DNA of 64,000 nucleotides from contig CAVXHK010000001.1 of assembly GCA_963761705.1 (NCBI GenBank), positions 1,674,001-1,738,000 of the forward strand. The letters run 5' to 3'. The notes beneath the pieces were generated by a model. The model ran no database searches. It was not told where the DNA came from and worked only from the letters and a program-made list of their open reading frames with translations. Positions within the stretch are counted from its first letter, which is position 1; every line of letters begins with the position of its first letter. Position numbers and translations under genes: made by a program. This document shows, one piece after another, positions 1-9,514 of the stretch. Origin of the DNA: CAVVKW01 sp963761705 (GTDB lineage: Bacteria; Verrucomicrobiota; Verrucomicrobiia; Chthoniobacterales; JAATET01).

Positions 1-79
1 CCGTGACCGTCGTTTGAGAAGACTCATCGTCTTGCGGTTTGACACGGCGCGGGCTGGCTATTTACTTCTTACCTCCCCT

Positions 80-1036
80 GTGATCCCGACCGTCCCCAAA
101 CCAGCCGCTGAACGCACGCTCGTTGTCGCTGCCGCCGTGCTTGGCCTTTTCGCCATGGTTCAACTCATCGCCGCCGTGGTGGCGCTCGCGCCTCAGGTTC
201 GATTCACGACGGACCAAGCTGCCAGCGGGGACGTTTCTCCCGCGGGTCAAGTCGCGGACCCGGATGCGCTCTTCGCCGCGCCGACCGCGGACGTCGTCAG
301 CCGAGCGCAAGAACTCTACTCCACGGCCAGCGAGGCTTTTACCACGGGCGATTACCAAGCGGCGCTCAACGCCCTTGGCGAAGCCGACCACCTCGTGCCG
401 AACGAACCCGGGATCCTGATCCAGACCGGTGCCGTCCTGGAAGCGATGGGCAAACGGGTCGAGGCTGCCGACGTCTACCGACGGATTCTCGCCGTGCCGG
501 AGGATCCCGCGAACCCCGCCCTGCCAGCGCTGCGGCAGCAAGCCGAGGCGCGCATCGCGGCGTTGGAAGGAGGCGCGACCGGGGACGTCCCTCCCGCGGC
601 GATGATGCGGGATGAGATTGGGATTCCCATTGGTTCAGTGCTCGGCATCATCGACGCGCGGATCGACGACACGGACGTCGGCTTCAAGCATCTCAAGATC
701 GCCACGAAGGCCAGCCAGGCCGAAACCGTTGAGCCGGGTGAACTCAAGGTGGCCGTCACGTTTTACGAGCAGAACGACTACAGCGAAGTGGTCCCGACGA
801 CGTCTGGCATGAAGTCCGAGTGGCTCACTCCGGCGATCGATTGGGCGGATGGCGAGCCCGAGTTGCTGGACGTGCGGTATTCCCTGCCCGCGGACGACCG
901 TGGCGATCTGCCGCCGCTGCAATATTACGGTTGGGTGCTCGGCATCTACTACAAGGGTGAGCTGCAAGATTCGCGGGCAGAGCCCGTCTCGTTGCTCGAT
1001 GAGTTTCCGTTGCCGCTCACGCGGGATGATTTATGA
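80..1036 (+). CDS. Membrane-anchored TPR protein
   Basis: About 318 residues from a GTG start at 80. The open frame continues to the window edge, so a longer N-terminus cannot be excluded, but the sequence before the GTG does not look like protein. An N-terminal hydrophobic segment (about residues 13-37) is followed by a stretch with TPR-like helices (about 75-160, with the pattern GDYQAALNALGEAD) and a beta-rich C-terminal region without a recognised domain. The likely topology is one membrane anchor with the TPR and C-terminal parts outside the cytoplasm. The stop overlaps the next start (ATGA at 1033-1036), which implies coupling to the receiver/pseudokinase gene. The role is probably scaffolding, by inference only. 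Confidence 0.7.
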   Translation: MIPTVPKPAAERTLVVAAAVLGLFAMVQLIAAVVALAPQVRFTTDQAASGDVSPAGQVADPDALFAAPTADVVSRAQELYSTASEAFTTGDYQAALNALGEADHLVPNEPGILIQTGAVLEAMGKRVEAADVYRRILAVPEDPANPALPALRQQAEARIAALEGGATGDVPPAAMMRDEIGIPIGSVLGIIDARIDDTDVGFKHLKIATKASQAETVEPGELKVAVTFYEQNDYSEVVPTTSGMKSEWLTPAIDWADGEPELLDVRYSLPADDRGDLPPLQYYGWVLGIYYKGELQDSRAEPVSLLDEFPLPLTRDDL

Positions 1037-3318
1037 AAATATTGATCGTCGACAAGGAGCTTGCGGTGGCCGAGCAGCTGGCGGGCGAGTTGAGTGCGGC
1101 GGGCTTCAAGGGCGTCCGCTCCGCGGGGAGCGCCGAGGCTGCGACGGCCATCATCGATGAGACCGGGGCGCTCGATGCGCTCGTGACCGACGTCATCATG
1201 GATGGGACGGACGGGTTTACGCTTCGCGAAGCGCTCGACGCGCGGTTTCCTGGTTTGCCGACGATCTTCATCACGGAATACGACTTGTCCGACTACGCGG
1301 ACCGGATCGGGGAACGCTCGGTTCTCATGAAACCGGTTGCCGGGGACGAGTTGGCGGCGAAGCTGCGACAACTGACCTCTGATCGACCGCAAGCGGCCCC
1401 CGTCGCCGTTCCCGCAGCGAGACCGAGCGCCAGCCCGGTGGCCACGCAACCCAAGGTCGTGAGCGTCCCGAAAGCGACGCCCGCTGCAGCCACGCCGAAG
1501 GTTGCCAAGGCGACTCCGACCGCGACGCCCAAAGCCACTCCAGCGGCGACGCCAAAAGCGGCGCCTGCAGCGACCCCCAAGGTTGCGGTGAAGGCCGTGG
1601 CTTCGCCCGGTGTGGCCAAAGCGAGTCCGACGGTGAAGGCTTCCGCTGCGCCGGTTGCGGCCAAGGCGGCGGCTGCCATCCAGCCGAAGGACCGGACGCT
1701 GCCGCCGGACGAGTTGGTCGGCCGGACGCTGGGCGATTACGAGATTGAAGCGAAGATTGATGAGCACGGCTTCGGCGCGATCTACCGGGCCGTGCAGACG
1801 AGCATGGGGCGCACGGTTCGGCTCTACGTGATGAGTCCCGATGCCGCAGCGGACGGCCCGTCGGTCCAGAAATTTATCTCCAACGCGAGCGTCAAGGCAA
1901 ACGTCCGGCACCCCGCTGTGCTGGCGGTCTTCGAAGCGGGCGAGCGGGATGGCCTCTATTTTTACGCGTGCGAACACGTGCCAAACACGACGGTCGAAGA
2001 ACTATCGGAGGACGGGCGCAAGCTGGACGCTGCGTCGGTGCTGCGATTCCTGCAAACGGCTTCGGACGTGATGGCGTATTTCGGACGCGAGCGCATCCAG
2101 CACGATCCCCTCAAGCCATCGCAGCTGCTTCTCGACGCCAAGGGGCAGCCGAGGATCGCAAATGTCGCGACTCACGAAGGAACGTCCGGCGCCGAGAGCG
2201 GCGAAGAGATTCAATCGCTGGCCGCCGTGCTGCTCCCGCTCCTGGCCGAAACACCGGAGTCCGGACGCGCCGCGGAATTACTCGGTGAGGCCGGTCAACC
2301 GCAGAGCGATTTCCGGTCCTGGGCGGCGGTGGCGCAGGGAGCGAAAAATCGCCTGCCGCAAGTCAAGCCAGCCGACGCCTACAAGCTCGACGCGCGAAGC
2401 CGAGCGGCGGTGAAGGCGGTCGAGGAAGCCAAGAAAAGGCAGAAGCGCACCGTGCTGCTCAGTTCGCTCGGTTCGCTGCTGCTCCTTGCGACGGCTTTGG
2501 TGGTTGTCTACATCACGCTTTTCCATCAGCCCTCGGCGAAGGATTTTTCGACGATGATCGAGATCCCGGCGGGCGACTTCGTCTACCAGGACGGCACCAC
2601 GGAAACGCTTCCGGCCTTCTGGATCGATCAATATGAGGTCACGATCGGGCAATACGCAAAGTTCCTCGCGTGGGCGGAGGCGAACCCGGACGAGGCAAGC
2701 AAACTCGCGCATCCGGACGCACCGGAGGGTAGCTCGCTTGTCCCTGAGCAGTGGGCTGATGAGGAATTGGCTACGGGGCCAATGGCAGGCTATTACTCGC
2801 GGGCCAAAAAGTGGGGACGCTTCAAGGAGGCGGACCTGAACGTGAACTCGCCGGTCTTCAACGTCGACTGGTATGACGCCTACGCTTACGCGAATTGGAA
2901 GGGGCGCCGCTTGCCGACGGAAAAGGAATGGGAAAAAGCGGCTCGCGGCACGGACGGGCGGACTTACCCGTGGGGTAACGAGGACAAGCCCGAATGGGTC
3001 AACAGTGGGGCGGACATCGACAAGCGCGATCCGACCAAGGGTGGCGAAATCGACGGTTACATCCGCTGGTCGCCGGTCGATGCGATGCCAAAAGACGAAA
3101 GTCCCTACGGCGTGATGGGCATGGGTGGCAACGTTTCCGAGTGGACTTCAACCCTCGCCGACGACCCAACGAGCGGCGATCAGCTCCCGGTGATCCGTGG
3201 CGGAAACTGGAACAACCCGGACACGAGCGTGACGCGGCGGGTCCAAGTCTTCTACCCGATCCAAAGCGATCAAGGTCTGGGTTTCCGCACGGCTTCGGAC
3301 GAACCCCCTTCGAAATGA
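1033..3318 (+). CDS. Receiver-pseudokinase-TM-FGE-sulfatase fusion protein
   Basis: 761 residues. Residues 1-120 form a response-regulator receiver (phosphoacceptor Asp in LVTDVIMDG, Lys in LMKPV). Residues 125-215 are an Ala/Thr/Pro/Lys linker with repeated ATPK units. Residues 229-400 resemble a Ser/Thr kinase (GDYEIEAKIDEHGFGAIYRA), but catalysis looks lost: the VAVK lysine site reads VRLYVM, the HRDLKPxN loop reads HDPLKPSQ, and the DFG site reads NVA. One membrane helix lies near 472-495. Residues 508-757 form an FGE/SUMF1-type domain (RLPTEKEWEKAARG, GGNVSEW, RGGNW). The receiver and pseudokinase should be cytoplasmic and the FGE domain periplasmic, so the protein may carry a signal across the membrane. 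ATGA overlaps join it to both neighbours. Domain calls are firm; the function is unknown. Confidence 0.9.
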   Translation: MKILIVDKELAVAEQLAGELSAAGFKGVRSAGSAEAATAIIDETGALDALVTDVIMDGTDGFTLREALDARFPGLPTIFITEYDLSDYADRIGERSVLMKPVAGDELAAKLRQLTSDRPQAAPVAVPAARPSASPVATQPKVVSVPKATPAAATPKVAKATPTATPKATPAATPKAAPAATPKVAVKAVASPGVAKASPTVKASAAPVAAKAAAAIQPKDRTLPPDELVGRTLGDYEIEAKIDEHGFGAIYRAVQTSMGRTVRLYVMSPDAAADGPSVQKFISNASVKANVRHPAVLAVFEAGERDGLYFYACEHVPNTTVEELSEDGRKLDAASVLRFLQTASDVMAYFGRERIQHDPLKPSQLLLDAKGQPRIANVATHEGTSGAESGEEIQSLAAVLLPLLAETPESGRAAELLGEAGQPQSDFRSWAAVAQGAKNRLPQVKPADAYKLDARSRAAVKAVEEAKKRQKRTVLLSSLGSLLLLATALVVVYITLFHQPSAKDFSTMIEIPAGDFVYQDGTTETLPAFWIDQYEVTIGQYAKFLAWAEANPDEASKLAHPDAPEGSSLVPEQWADEELATGPMAGYYSRAKKWGRFKEADLNVNSPVFNVDWYDAYAYANWKGRRLPTEKEWEKAARGTDGRTYPWGNEDKPEWVNSGADIDKRDPTKGGEIDGYIRWSPVDAMPKDESPYGVMGMGGNVSEWTSTLADDPTSGDQLPVIRGGNWNNPDTSVTRRVQVFYPIQSDQGLGFRTASDEPPSK

Positions 3319-4199
3319 GACCGTTCGTCCGACTTTTCTCGCTCTCGCTGTTCTTTTTCGTAGCAGTCGCGGCAGGGCGCGCCCAGGTGCGCGTCGATCT
3401 CTCGCTTCCGCGCAGTCTCTTTATTCGCTACGAGCCACTCCTCGCGGTGGTCACGATCACGAACCAGAGCGGGCAGGAACTCGAGCTGGCGGACGAGGGA
3501 AATTACAAGTGGTTCAGTTTCAAAGTTCAGACCACGGATGGCCGCCTCGTTCCTCCGTACAATCCGGACTATCAACTTTCCCCCATCCAGCTCGGGCCGG
3601 GCCAGCGCGCCAAGCGGCTGGTCAACCTCACACCGCTTTATCCAATTACGGAATTTGGAGCCTATCGGATAACCGCATCGATCTACTCGCGGCAGCTCAA
3701 CCAGTATTTCAGCTCTAACCCGCCGCTGAATATTGAAGTCACCGAAGGCCGTGAGTTGTGGGAGGAGACGGTCGGTGTGCCCGGTGGGGGTCCGGTCCGG
3801 ACGATCACGCTGCTGACGCACCGGCTGCCGAACTTCACCCAGCTTTACCTCCGCATCGTGGACGCGGACGGACGCGTCTACTGCACGCATCCCCTCGGAC
3901 GCTTCGTTTCGTTCGGCGTGCCGGACATCAAGCTTGATTCGGAGAACAACGTCCACGTCCTTCAAAACACGTCTCCCAAGCAATTTCTTTACTCACTGAT
4001 CTCGGTCTCAGGAGAGGTTCTGGAGCGAAAGGTCTATCAGGCGATCAAGGAGAAGCCGCGTTTGGCGCGGGACACGGCGGGCGGCATGCAGGTGGTCGGG
4101 GGCGTCTTCGTCGATCCCGACGCGGCCCCAGCCGATGTCGGCACGAAGCCACCCGGAGTCGGCGATCGGCCCGTTCCGGTGCCGCAGAGCGCGGAGTAG
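3315..4199 (+). CDS. Secreted protein of unknown function
   Basis: 294 residues from the ATG at 3315, which overlaps the previous stop (ATGA). The N-terminus is a clear signal peptide: Arg, then a hydrophobic Leu/Phe core, ending AAGRAQ near residue 22. The mature part is beta-rich and looks immunoglobulin-like in the first half (AVVTITNQSGQELEL). The second half (about 150-240) could form a small beta-propeller or similar fold. The C-terminus is Pro/Gly-rich. It ends the three-gene unit with the TPR and FGE-fusion proteins, so it may be an extracytoplasmic partner of the FGE domain. I recognise no family. Confidence 0.75.
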   Translation: MRPFVRLFSLSLFFFVAVAAGRAQVRVDLSLPRSLFIRYEPLLAVVTITNQSGQELELADEGNYKWFSFKVQTTDGRLVPPYNPDYQLSPIQLGPGQRAKRLVNLTPLYPITEFGAYRITASIYSRQLNQYFSSNPPLNIEVTEGRELWEETVGVPGGGPVRTITLLTHRLPNFTQLYLRIVDADGRVYCTHPLGRFVSFGVPDIKLDSENNVHVLQNTSPKQFLYSLISVSGEVLERKVYQAIKEKPRLARDTAGGMQVVGGVFVDPDAAPADVGTKPPGVGDRPVPVPQSAE

Positions 4200-4346
4200 T
4201 GCCGTCCCGATCCCGGCGATCATCAGAATTAAACCGGTGTCGCGGCGGTGATTTACAACGCTGATTTCAATTGACCGGATCTCCGGCTATCGCTTCGCAG
4301 GAGCGCCGCAATCGCGGGATTTGCATCGATCAAACTACCTTTTGAG

Positions 4347-7076
4347 TCAGGCTCCCGCCAGTGCCGCCTGCGCGGCTGCGAGTCGGGCGACGGGGACGCG
4401 GTAGGGCGAGCAACTCACGTAGGTGAGGCCCAATTCGTGGCAAAATGTGACGGTGGCCGGATCGCCCCCGTGCTCGCCGCAGAGCCCGAGCTTGATGCCG
4501 GGGCGGGTGCTCTCGGCTCGGTCCCGGGCGATCCGCATGAGGGCACCGACTCCCTCGCGATCGAGCGTCGCAAAGGGGTTGTGAGGAACGATGTCGGTTT
4601 CCCGATAGACCGGTAGAAAAGATCCCGAGTCATCGCGGCTCATGCCGAGTGTCGTCTGGGTGAGATCGTTGGTGCCGAAGCTGAAGAATTCGGCGTGCTT
4701 GGCGATCTCGTCCGCAACGAGAGCGGCGCGCGGGATCTCAATCATCGTTCCAACGAGATAGTCGAAAGTCTCGCCGGTCTCGGCGGAGACTTCGGCCGCA
4801 ACGCGGCGGACGAGATCGGCCTGCAGCGAGAGTTCCTTCGGGAAGCCAACGAGTGGGACCATGATCTCGGCGTGAACCGCGGTGCCTTCGCCCTGCACGA
4901 TGGCCGCGGCCTCGAACACGGCGCGGGCCTGCATTTCGGAGATCTCCGGATACACGATCCCAAGTCGGCAGCCGCGGTGGCCCAGCATGGGGTTGAACTC
5001 GTGGAGTTCGCCGAGGCGCTTGACGACGTGATCCAGCGGGACGCCGAGGCTGGCGGCGAGTCGTTTCTGTTGGACGGTCTCGTGGGGGAGAAATTCGTGA
5101 AGCGGTGGATCGAGCAGGCGAATCGTCGCCGGGCGCCCCGCTAATTCGCGGAAGATGCCGACGAAATCTTCGCGTTGGTAGGGGAGAAGCTTCGCGAGCG
5201 CGGCGTTCCGGGCGCCCGGGGTGTCGGCCAGGATCATTTCCCGCATGGTCACGATGCGGTTTTCTTCGAAGAACATGTGCTCGGTGCGGCACAGCCCAAC
5301 TCCGCGTGCGCCGAACGCGAGCGCGTTGGCGACCTGGCCGGGCGTGTCGGCGTTCGTCCGCACTTCGAGAGTGGCAAAATCGTCCGCCCAATCCATCAGA
5401 CGTTGAAAATCGCGGAAGATCCGGCTCTCGGCGGCGTCCAGCGTGCCATCGATGAGGACTTGGACGACCTCGGACGGCGAAGTTTTCAGTCGTCCGGCGA
5501 AGACATCGCCGGACGTTCCGTCGACGGAGAGATAGTCACCTTCGAGCACCGTGACGCCGCCAGCAGAAAGACTCCGGCTGGCATAATCGATCTGGAGTGA
5601 ACTCGCTCCGCAGACGCAGACCTTTCCCATCTGGCGGGCGACGAGCGCGGCGTGGGACGACACTCCGCCGCATGCGGTGAGGATGCCTTCGGCGGCGATC
5701 ATGCCCCGGAGGTCCTCGGTCGAGGTCTCGATGCGGACGAGGATGACCGGATCACCGGCGTCGGCGAGTTCGGCGGCGCGGTTGGCGTTGAAGACGACGC
5801 GACCACTGGCGGCGCCGGGTCCCGCTGGGAGCCCGCGGGTGAGTTGGGAAGCTTGGGCGACCTCGGTCCGGTCGAAGATCGGGGCTAGGACGCGGGAAAT
5901 CGAATCGGCGGGGACGCGGGCGACGGCTTCGGCTTTCGTGATGATGCCAGCGTCGACGAGTTCGGTGGCAATGCGGATGGCGGCGAGTCCGGTTCGTTTG
6001 CCGTTGCGGGTTTGCAGGAGATAGAGGTCGCCCTCTTCGACCGTGAACTCCAGGTCCTGCATATCGCGGAAGTGCGACTCGAGAATGCCGCGAACTTCCA
6101 CGAGCCGCTCGTGAGCAGCGGGCATCTCGTCGCCAAGTTGGGCGATAGCGTGAGGCGTTCGAATACCCGCAACGACGTCTTCGCCTTGGGCGTTGATGAG
6201 ATACTCGCCGTAGAACTCGTCGGCGCCGTTCGCGGGGTTGCGCGTGAAAGCGACGCCGGTCGCGCTGCGTTCTCCGCGGTTGCCGAAGACCATTGTCTGG
6301 ACGGTGACGGCGGTGCCCCACTCGGACGGGATGGCGTATTTTCGCCGGTAGACCCGGGCGCGATCATTTTCCCACGAGCCGAAGACGGCTCCGATCGCGC
6401 CCCACAATTGAGCGTGCGGGTCCTGCGGAAACGGCTTCCCTGCTCGTTCCGTAGTAAGCTCTTTGAAGCTCGCAACGACCTCCCGGAGTTCGTCCGTGGT
6501 GAGCGTGGCGTTGTCGGCGGCTCCAGCCCGCTGTCGGTGGGCTTCGAGGACGGAATGAAACGGCGAATGGAGCTCGTCTGGCCGCGCTTCGATCCCGAGG
6601 ACGATCTCGCCATACATCTGGATGAAGCGACGGTAGCTGTCCCAGGCAAAGCGGGGGTTGCCGGACTTCTCAGCGACGATCTCGACCGTCGCGTCGTTCA
6701 TTCCGAGATTGAGAATGGTATCCATCATTCCCGGCATTGATTCGCGGGCTCCCGAGCGGACCGACACGAGCAGCGGATCGGTTGGGCTGCCGAAGGACTT
6801 GCCGGTGGCGGCCTCGATGTTGGCAAGCGCGTCGTCGACTTGGGCAACGAGATCGGGCGGGTAGCTGAGTGCGTTCGCGTAGTAAAATGCGCAGACCTCG
6901 GTCGAAAGGGTGAATCCCGCTGGCACCGGGAGGCCGATGCGCGTCATTTCGGCGAGATTGGCCCCCTTTCCACCGAGGAGGTCCTTCATCGAGCCGTCTC
7001 CGTCCGCGTGGCCGGGTCTAAATCCGTAAAGGAAAGCTTTCTTATCGGGAGGTGATGGAGAAGCCGGAGAGTCCAT
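4347..7076 (-). CDS. ppdK: Pyruvate, phosphate dikinase
   Basis: 909 residues, the normal length. PPDK interconverts pyruvate, ATP and Pi with PEP, AMP and PPi. The N-terminal ATP-grasp part starts with SMKDLLGGKGANLAEM. The phosphohistidine domain has CGGVSSHAALVARQMGK with the catalytic His near residue 474; the usual regulatory Thr two residues before it is Ser here. The C-terminal PEP/pyruvate domain has GTNDLTQTTLGMSRDD and the catalytic Cys in LGLCGEHGGDP near 865. It starts 11 bp after glpX, so both are probably cotranscribed. Together with FBPase this points to gluconeogenic use. Confidence 0.97.
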   Translation of the reverse strand: MDSPASPSPPDKKAFLYGFRPGHADGDGSMKDLLGGKGANLAEMTRIGLPVPAGFTLSTEVCAFYYANALSYPPDLVAQVDDALANIEAATGKSFGSPTDPLLVSVRSGARESMPGMMDTILNLGMNDATVEIVAEKSGNPRFAWDSYRRFIQMYGEIVLGIEARPDELHSPFHSVLEAHRQRAGAADNATLTTDELREVVASFKELTTERAGKPFPQDPHAQLWGAIGAVFGSWENDRARVYRRKYAIPSEWGTAVTVQTMVFGNRGERSATGVAFTRNPANGADEFYGEYLINAQGEDVVAGIRTPHAIAQLGDEMPAAHERLVEVRGILESHFRDMQDLEFTVEEGDLYLLQTRNGKRTGLAAIRIATELVDAGIITKAEAVARVPADSISRVLAPIFDRTEVAQASQLTRGLPAGPGAASGRVVFNANRAAELADAGDPVILVRIETSTEDLRGMIAAEGILTACGGVSSHAALVARQMGKVCVCGASSLQIDYASRSLSAGGVTVLEGDYLSVDGTSGDVFAGRLKTSPSEVVQVLIDGTLDAAESRIFRDFQRLMDWADDFATLEVRTNADTPGQVANALAFGARGVGLCRTEHMFFEENRIVTMREMILADTPGARNAALAKLLPYQREDFVGIFRELAGRPATIRLLDPPLHEFLPHETVQQKRLAASLGVPLDHVVKRLGELHEFNPMLGHRGCRLGIVYPEISEMQARAVFEAAAIVQGEGTAVHAEIMVPLVGFPKELSLQADLVRRVAAEVSAETGETFDYLVGTMIEIPRAALVADEIAKHAEFFSFGTNDLTQTTLGMSRDDSGSFLPVYRETDIVPHNPFATLDREGVGALMRIARDRAESTRPGIKLGLCGEHGGDPATVTFCHELGLTYVSCSPYRVPVARLAAAQAALAGA

Positions 7077-7087
7077 GGTGGGATGAC

Positions 7088-8149
7088 TTAGACGGTCGCT
7101 TCACTCTGAGTCGACCGAAGGTGGATCGTTTTGCGCCGGAGGTTGTGGTGGGTCTCCAAGAAGCGGACCGTGCCGCTGCGGGCGCGCATGAGGACGGAAT
7201 AGGTGGTCGCGATGGAGCCGCGAACTTTCACGCCTCGGACCAGCGGACTCTGGCTGATTCCGGTGGCGGCGAAGATGATGTTTTCGCCGCGCGCAAGGTC
7301 CTTTGACATGAATTGCTGATCGATTCGGTCGCCCCAACCGGTGTCGACGAGAGACTTGCGCTCCTCGGCGTCGCGCGGCCAGATTTTTGCCCGCATCCCG
7401 CCGCCCAGGCAACGAAGTCCAGCTGCGGATAGAATGCCCTCAGGCGTGCCACCGATGCCGGCGTAGAGGTCGATCCCCGAGGTGAGCATTGCGGGCGCGA
7501 GTGCGGCGGAGATGTCACCGTCGACGATCAATCGCAGGGTCGCTCCCTTGCACCGGATGGCGTCGATGAGGTCCTGGTTGCGCGGACGGTCGAGAACGCA
7601 GAGGACGACGTCGCGGACTTCCTTGCCGAGAATCTTCGCCGTGATGTCGATGACTTCCTCAATGGGTGCGTCGATGTCGATGGGAAGGTTGTTGTCTTCC
7701 ATCCACGCGCGGCGGACGGCGAGCGGGTAGGCTAGCTTTTTCATGTAAAAAGCGGGGATGTCTTGCAGGCAGGCGGCTCCATCACCTTCGTCGGTGCGCA
7801 GGGCGGCGGCGATGCAGCTGAGGGAATTCGGCATGCCTTTGCTGGCGTTCGTCGTGCCGTCGACCGGATCGAGCGCGATCTCGAAGCGGGCTGAACCTTC
7901 CTTCCAGGTGCCGACTTTTTCTCCGACGAAAAGTCCCGGTGCCTCGTCCTTGATTCCTTCGCCGATGACGATCTCACCGCGCATGTCCATGAGATCGAAC
8001 ATGCCGCGAATGGCGTCACAGGCGGCGAGGTCGGCAGCTTCCTTCTGGCCTTTGCCGAGCCAGGCTAGGGTATTGAGGGCAGCGATCTCGGTGGCGCGGA
8101 GGAAGTCGAGTTCGAGCTGACGTTCGATGTCGGGGGCGGATGCGTTCAT
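7088..8149 (-). CDS. glpX: Fructose-1,6-bisphosphatase, class II
   Basis: 353 residues from the ATG at 8149; the open frame runs further upstream but that part does not match the family. It hydrolyses fructose 1,6-bisphosphate to fructose 6-phosphate, the committed gluconeogenic step. Class II features are GEGIKDEAPGLFVGE, the metal/phosphate site DPVDGTTNASKG near residue 95, and GGTPEGILSAAGLRC with RAKIWPRD towards the C-terminus. It lies 20 bp after rhaA and 11 bp before ppdK. Some class II enzymes also act on sedoheptulose bisphosphate, which sequence alone cannot decide. Confidence 0.95.
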   Translation of the reverse strand: MNASAPDIERQLELDFLRATEIAALNTLAWLGKGQKEAADLAACDAIRGMFDLMDMRGEIVIGEGIKDEAPGLFVGEKVGTWKEGSARFEIALDPVDGTTNASKGMPNSLSCIAAALRTDEGDGAACLQDIPAFYMKKLAYPLAVRRAWMEDNNLPIDIDAPIEEVIDITAKILGKEVRDVVLCVLDRPRNQDLIDAIRCKGATLRLIVDGDISAALAPAMLTSGIDLYAGIGGTPEGILSAAGLRCLGGGMRAKIWPRDAEERKSLVDTGWGDRIDQQFMSKDLARGENIIFAATGISQSPLVRGVKVRGSIATTYSVLMRARSGTVRFLETHHNLRRKTIHLRSTQSEATV

Positions 8150-8169
8150 CACTTGGCACCGTAGTGGGA

Positions 8170-9417
8170 CTAGCGGAGAGAGAGGACTTTTTTTTCGTAC
8201 GATTTGACGTCGTCGAGCCAGGCGGCTCCGACCGGGACGTCGCGGCGGAGGCAATACTCGTCCCAGACGGCACCGAGCGGGAGGGTCTTGCACTCCTCGA
8301 GGAGCGCGAGGCGCGAGGTGAAATCGCCTTCCGCTTCCAGAGAGCGGAGGCGGGCGGTGGGTTCGAGCAAAGCGGCGAGCAGGCACTTGAGCGCGTTGCG
8401 CGTGCCGATGACCCAAGCAGCGATTCGGTTGATGCTCGCGTCGAAGAAATCGAGTCCGACGTGCGTGCGTCCCAAGTAATCGCCGCGGACGAGTTCCTCC
8501 GCAATGGCGCGGGTCGGATCATCCATGAGGACGACGTGGTCGCTGTCCCAGCGGACGCCGCGGCTGACGTGGAGGAGGATTTCGGGAACGAACTGCAACA
8601 CGGACGAGATCTTGTCGGCCAGGCTCTCGGTCGGGTGGAAGTGGCCCGCGTCGAGGCAGAGGAGCTTCTGGCGCGTGACCGCGAAGCCCAGGTAAAATTC
8701 GTGCGAACCGACGACGTAGGATTCGGAGCCGATGCCGAACAGTTTGCACTCCACCGCGTCGAGATTGTGAGCAGGGTTGATCGATTCGGCGAAGATCTCG
8801 TCGAGCGCGGATTCCAATCGCTGGCGGGGCGCGGCTCGATCGATGGGGAGGTCCTTGTAGCCATCGGGAATCCAGACGTTCGTCACGGCAGCGGACCCGA
8901 GCTGCTTACCGATCTCGGCGGCAATGCGACGGCTGGCGATGCCGTGCTCGATCCAGAACTTACGAATTCCGTCGTCCGCGCTGCTCAGCGTGAACCCGTC
9001 TGCTGCCAGAGGGTGCGAGAAATAGCTGGGGTTGAAATCCATTCCTAGCTGGCGTTCGGACGCCCAATCGATCCAGCTCTGGAACTGCTCGACCGTGTAT
9101 TCATTCCGCTCGACTTTTTTTCCGTCGAGGTCGGCGTAGCAGGCGTGGAGGTTGAGGCGGTGTTTGCCGGGAATGAGCGACAGGGCTTGGTCGAGATCGG
9201 CGCGGAGCTCCAGTAAGTTCCGGGCTTTGCCGGGATAGTTGCCGGTGGCCTGGATGCCGCCCGTCAGCTCGCCGTCTGGAGATTCGGTCCCGGCGACGTC
9301 GTCACCCTGCCAGCAGTGAAGAGAGATCGGGATGGTGGCGAGGCGTTTGAGGACAGTCTCGGTGTCGACGCCGAGGTCGGCGTAGGATTCTTTGGCGTGT
9401 TGGTAGGGAGAAGTCAT
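8170..9417 (-). CDS. rhaA: L-rhamnose isomerase
   Basis: 415 residues from the ATG at 9417, matching the family length of about 420. It converts L-rhamnose to L-rhamnulose, the first catabolic step. Supporting motifs are SLHCWQGDDVAGTE near the N-terminus, the metal-site strands AVECKLFGIGSESYVVGSHE and LCLDAGHFHPTE, and LGRTHVGLDFFDASINR towards the end. The gene is divergent from an AraC-type regulator and heads an apparent rhaA-glpX-ppdK operon. No rhamnulokinase, aldolase or microcompartment gene is visible in the window. Confidence 0.92.
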   Translation of the reverse strand: MTSPYQHAKESYADLGVDTETVLKRLATIPISLHCWQGDDVAGTESPDGELTGGIQATGNYPGKARNLLELRADLDQALSLIPGKHRLNLHACYADLDGKKVERNEYTVEQFQSWIDWASERQLGMDFNPSYFSHPLAADGFTLSSADDGIRKFWIEHGIASRRIAAEIGKQLGSAAVTNVWIPDGYKDLPIDRAAPRQRLESALDEIFAESINPAHNLDAVECKLFGIGSESYVVGSHEFYLGFAVTRQKLLCLDAGHFHPTESLADKISSVLQFVPEILLHVSRGVRWDSDHVVLMDDPTRAIAEELVRGDYLGRTHVGLDFFDASINRIAAWVIGTRNALKCLLAALLEPTARLRSLEAEGDFTSRLALLEECKTLPLGAVWDEYCLRRDVPVGAAWLDDVKSYEKKVLSLR

Positions 9418-9514
9418 CGGGGAACGGCTGGATTCAGTGCTAGATATTGAGCCGGACTTGCGGGGTTTGAAATTGGACAAACGCTGGATAGCATATAAAA
9501 AACGCTCAATCGCG
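9418..9514. promoter_or_regulatory. Divergent control region rhaA / araC-type gene
   Basis: This 97-bp gap should hold both promoters and the regulator's operator. On the + strand TTGGAC (9473-9478) followed by TATAAA (9494-9499) is a possible -35/-10 pair, with a short 15-bp spacer. No convincing sigma-70 pair was found for rhaA and no clear direct repeat for the regulator. Confidence 0.3.
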
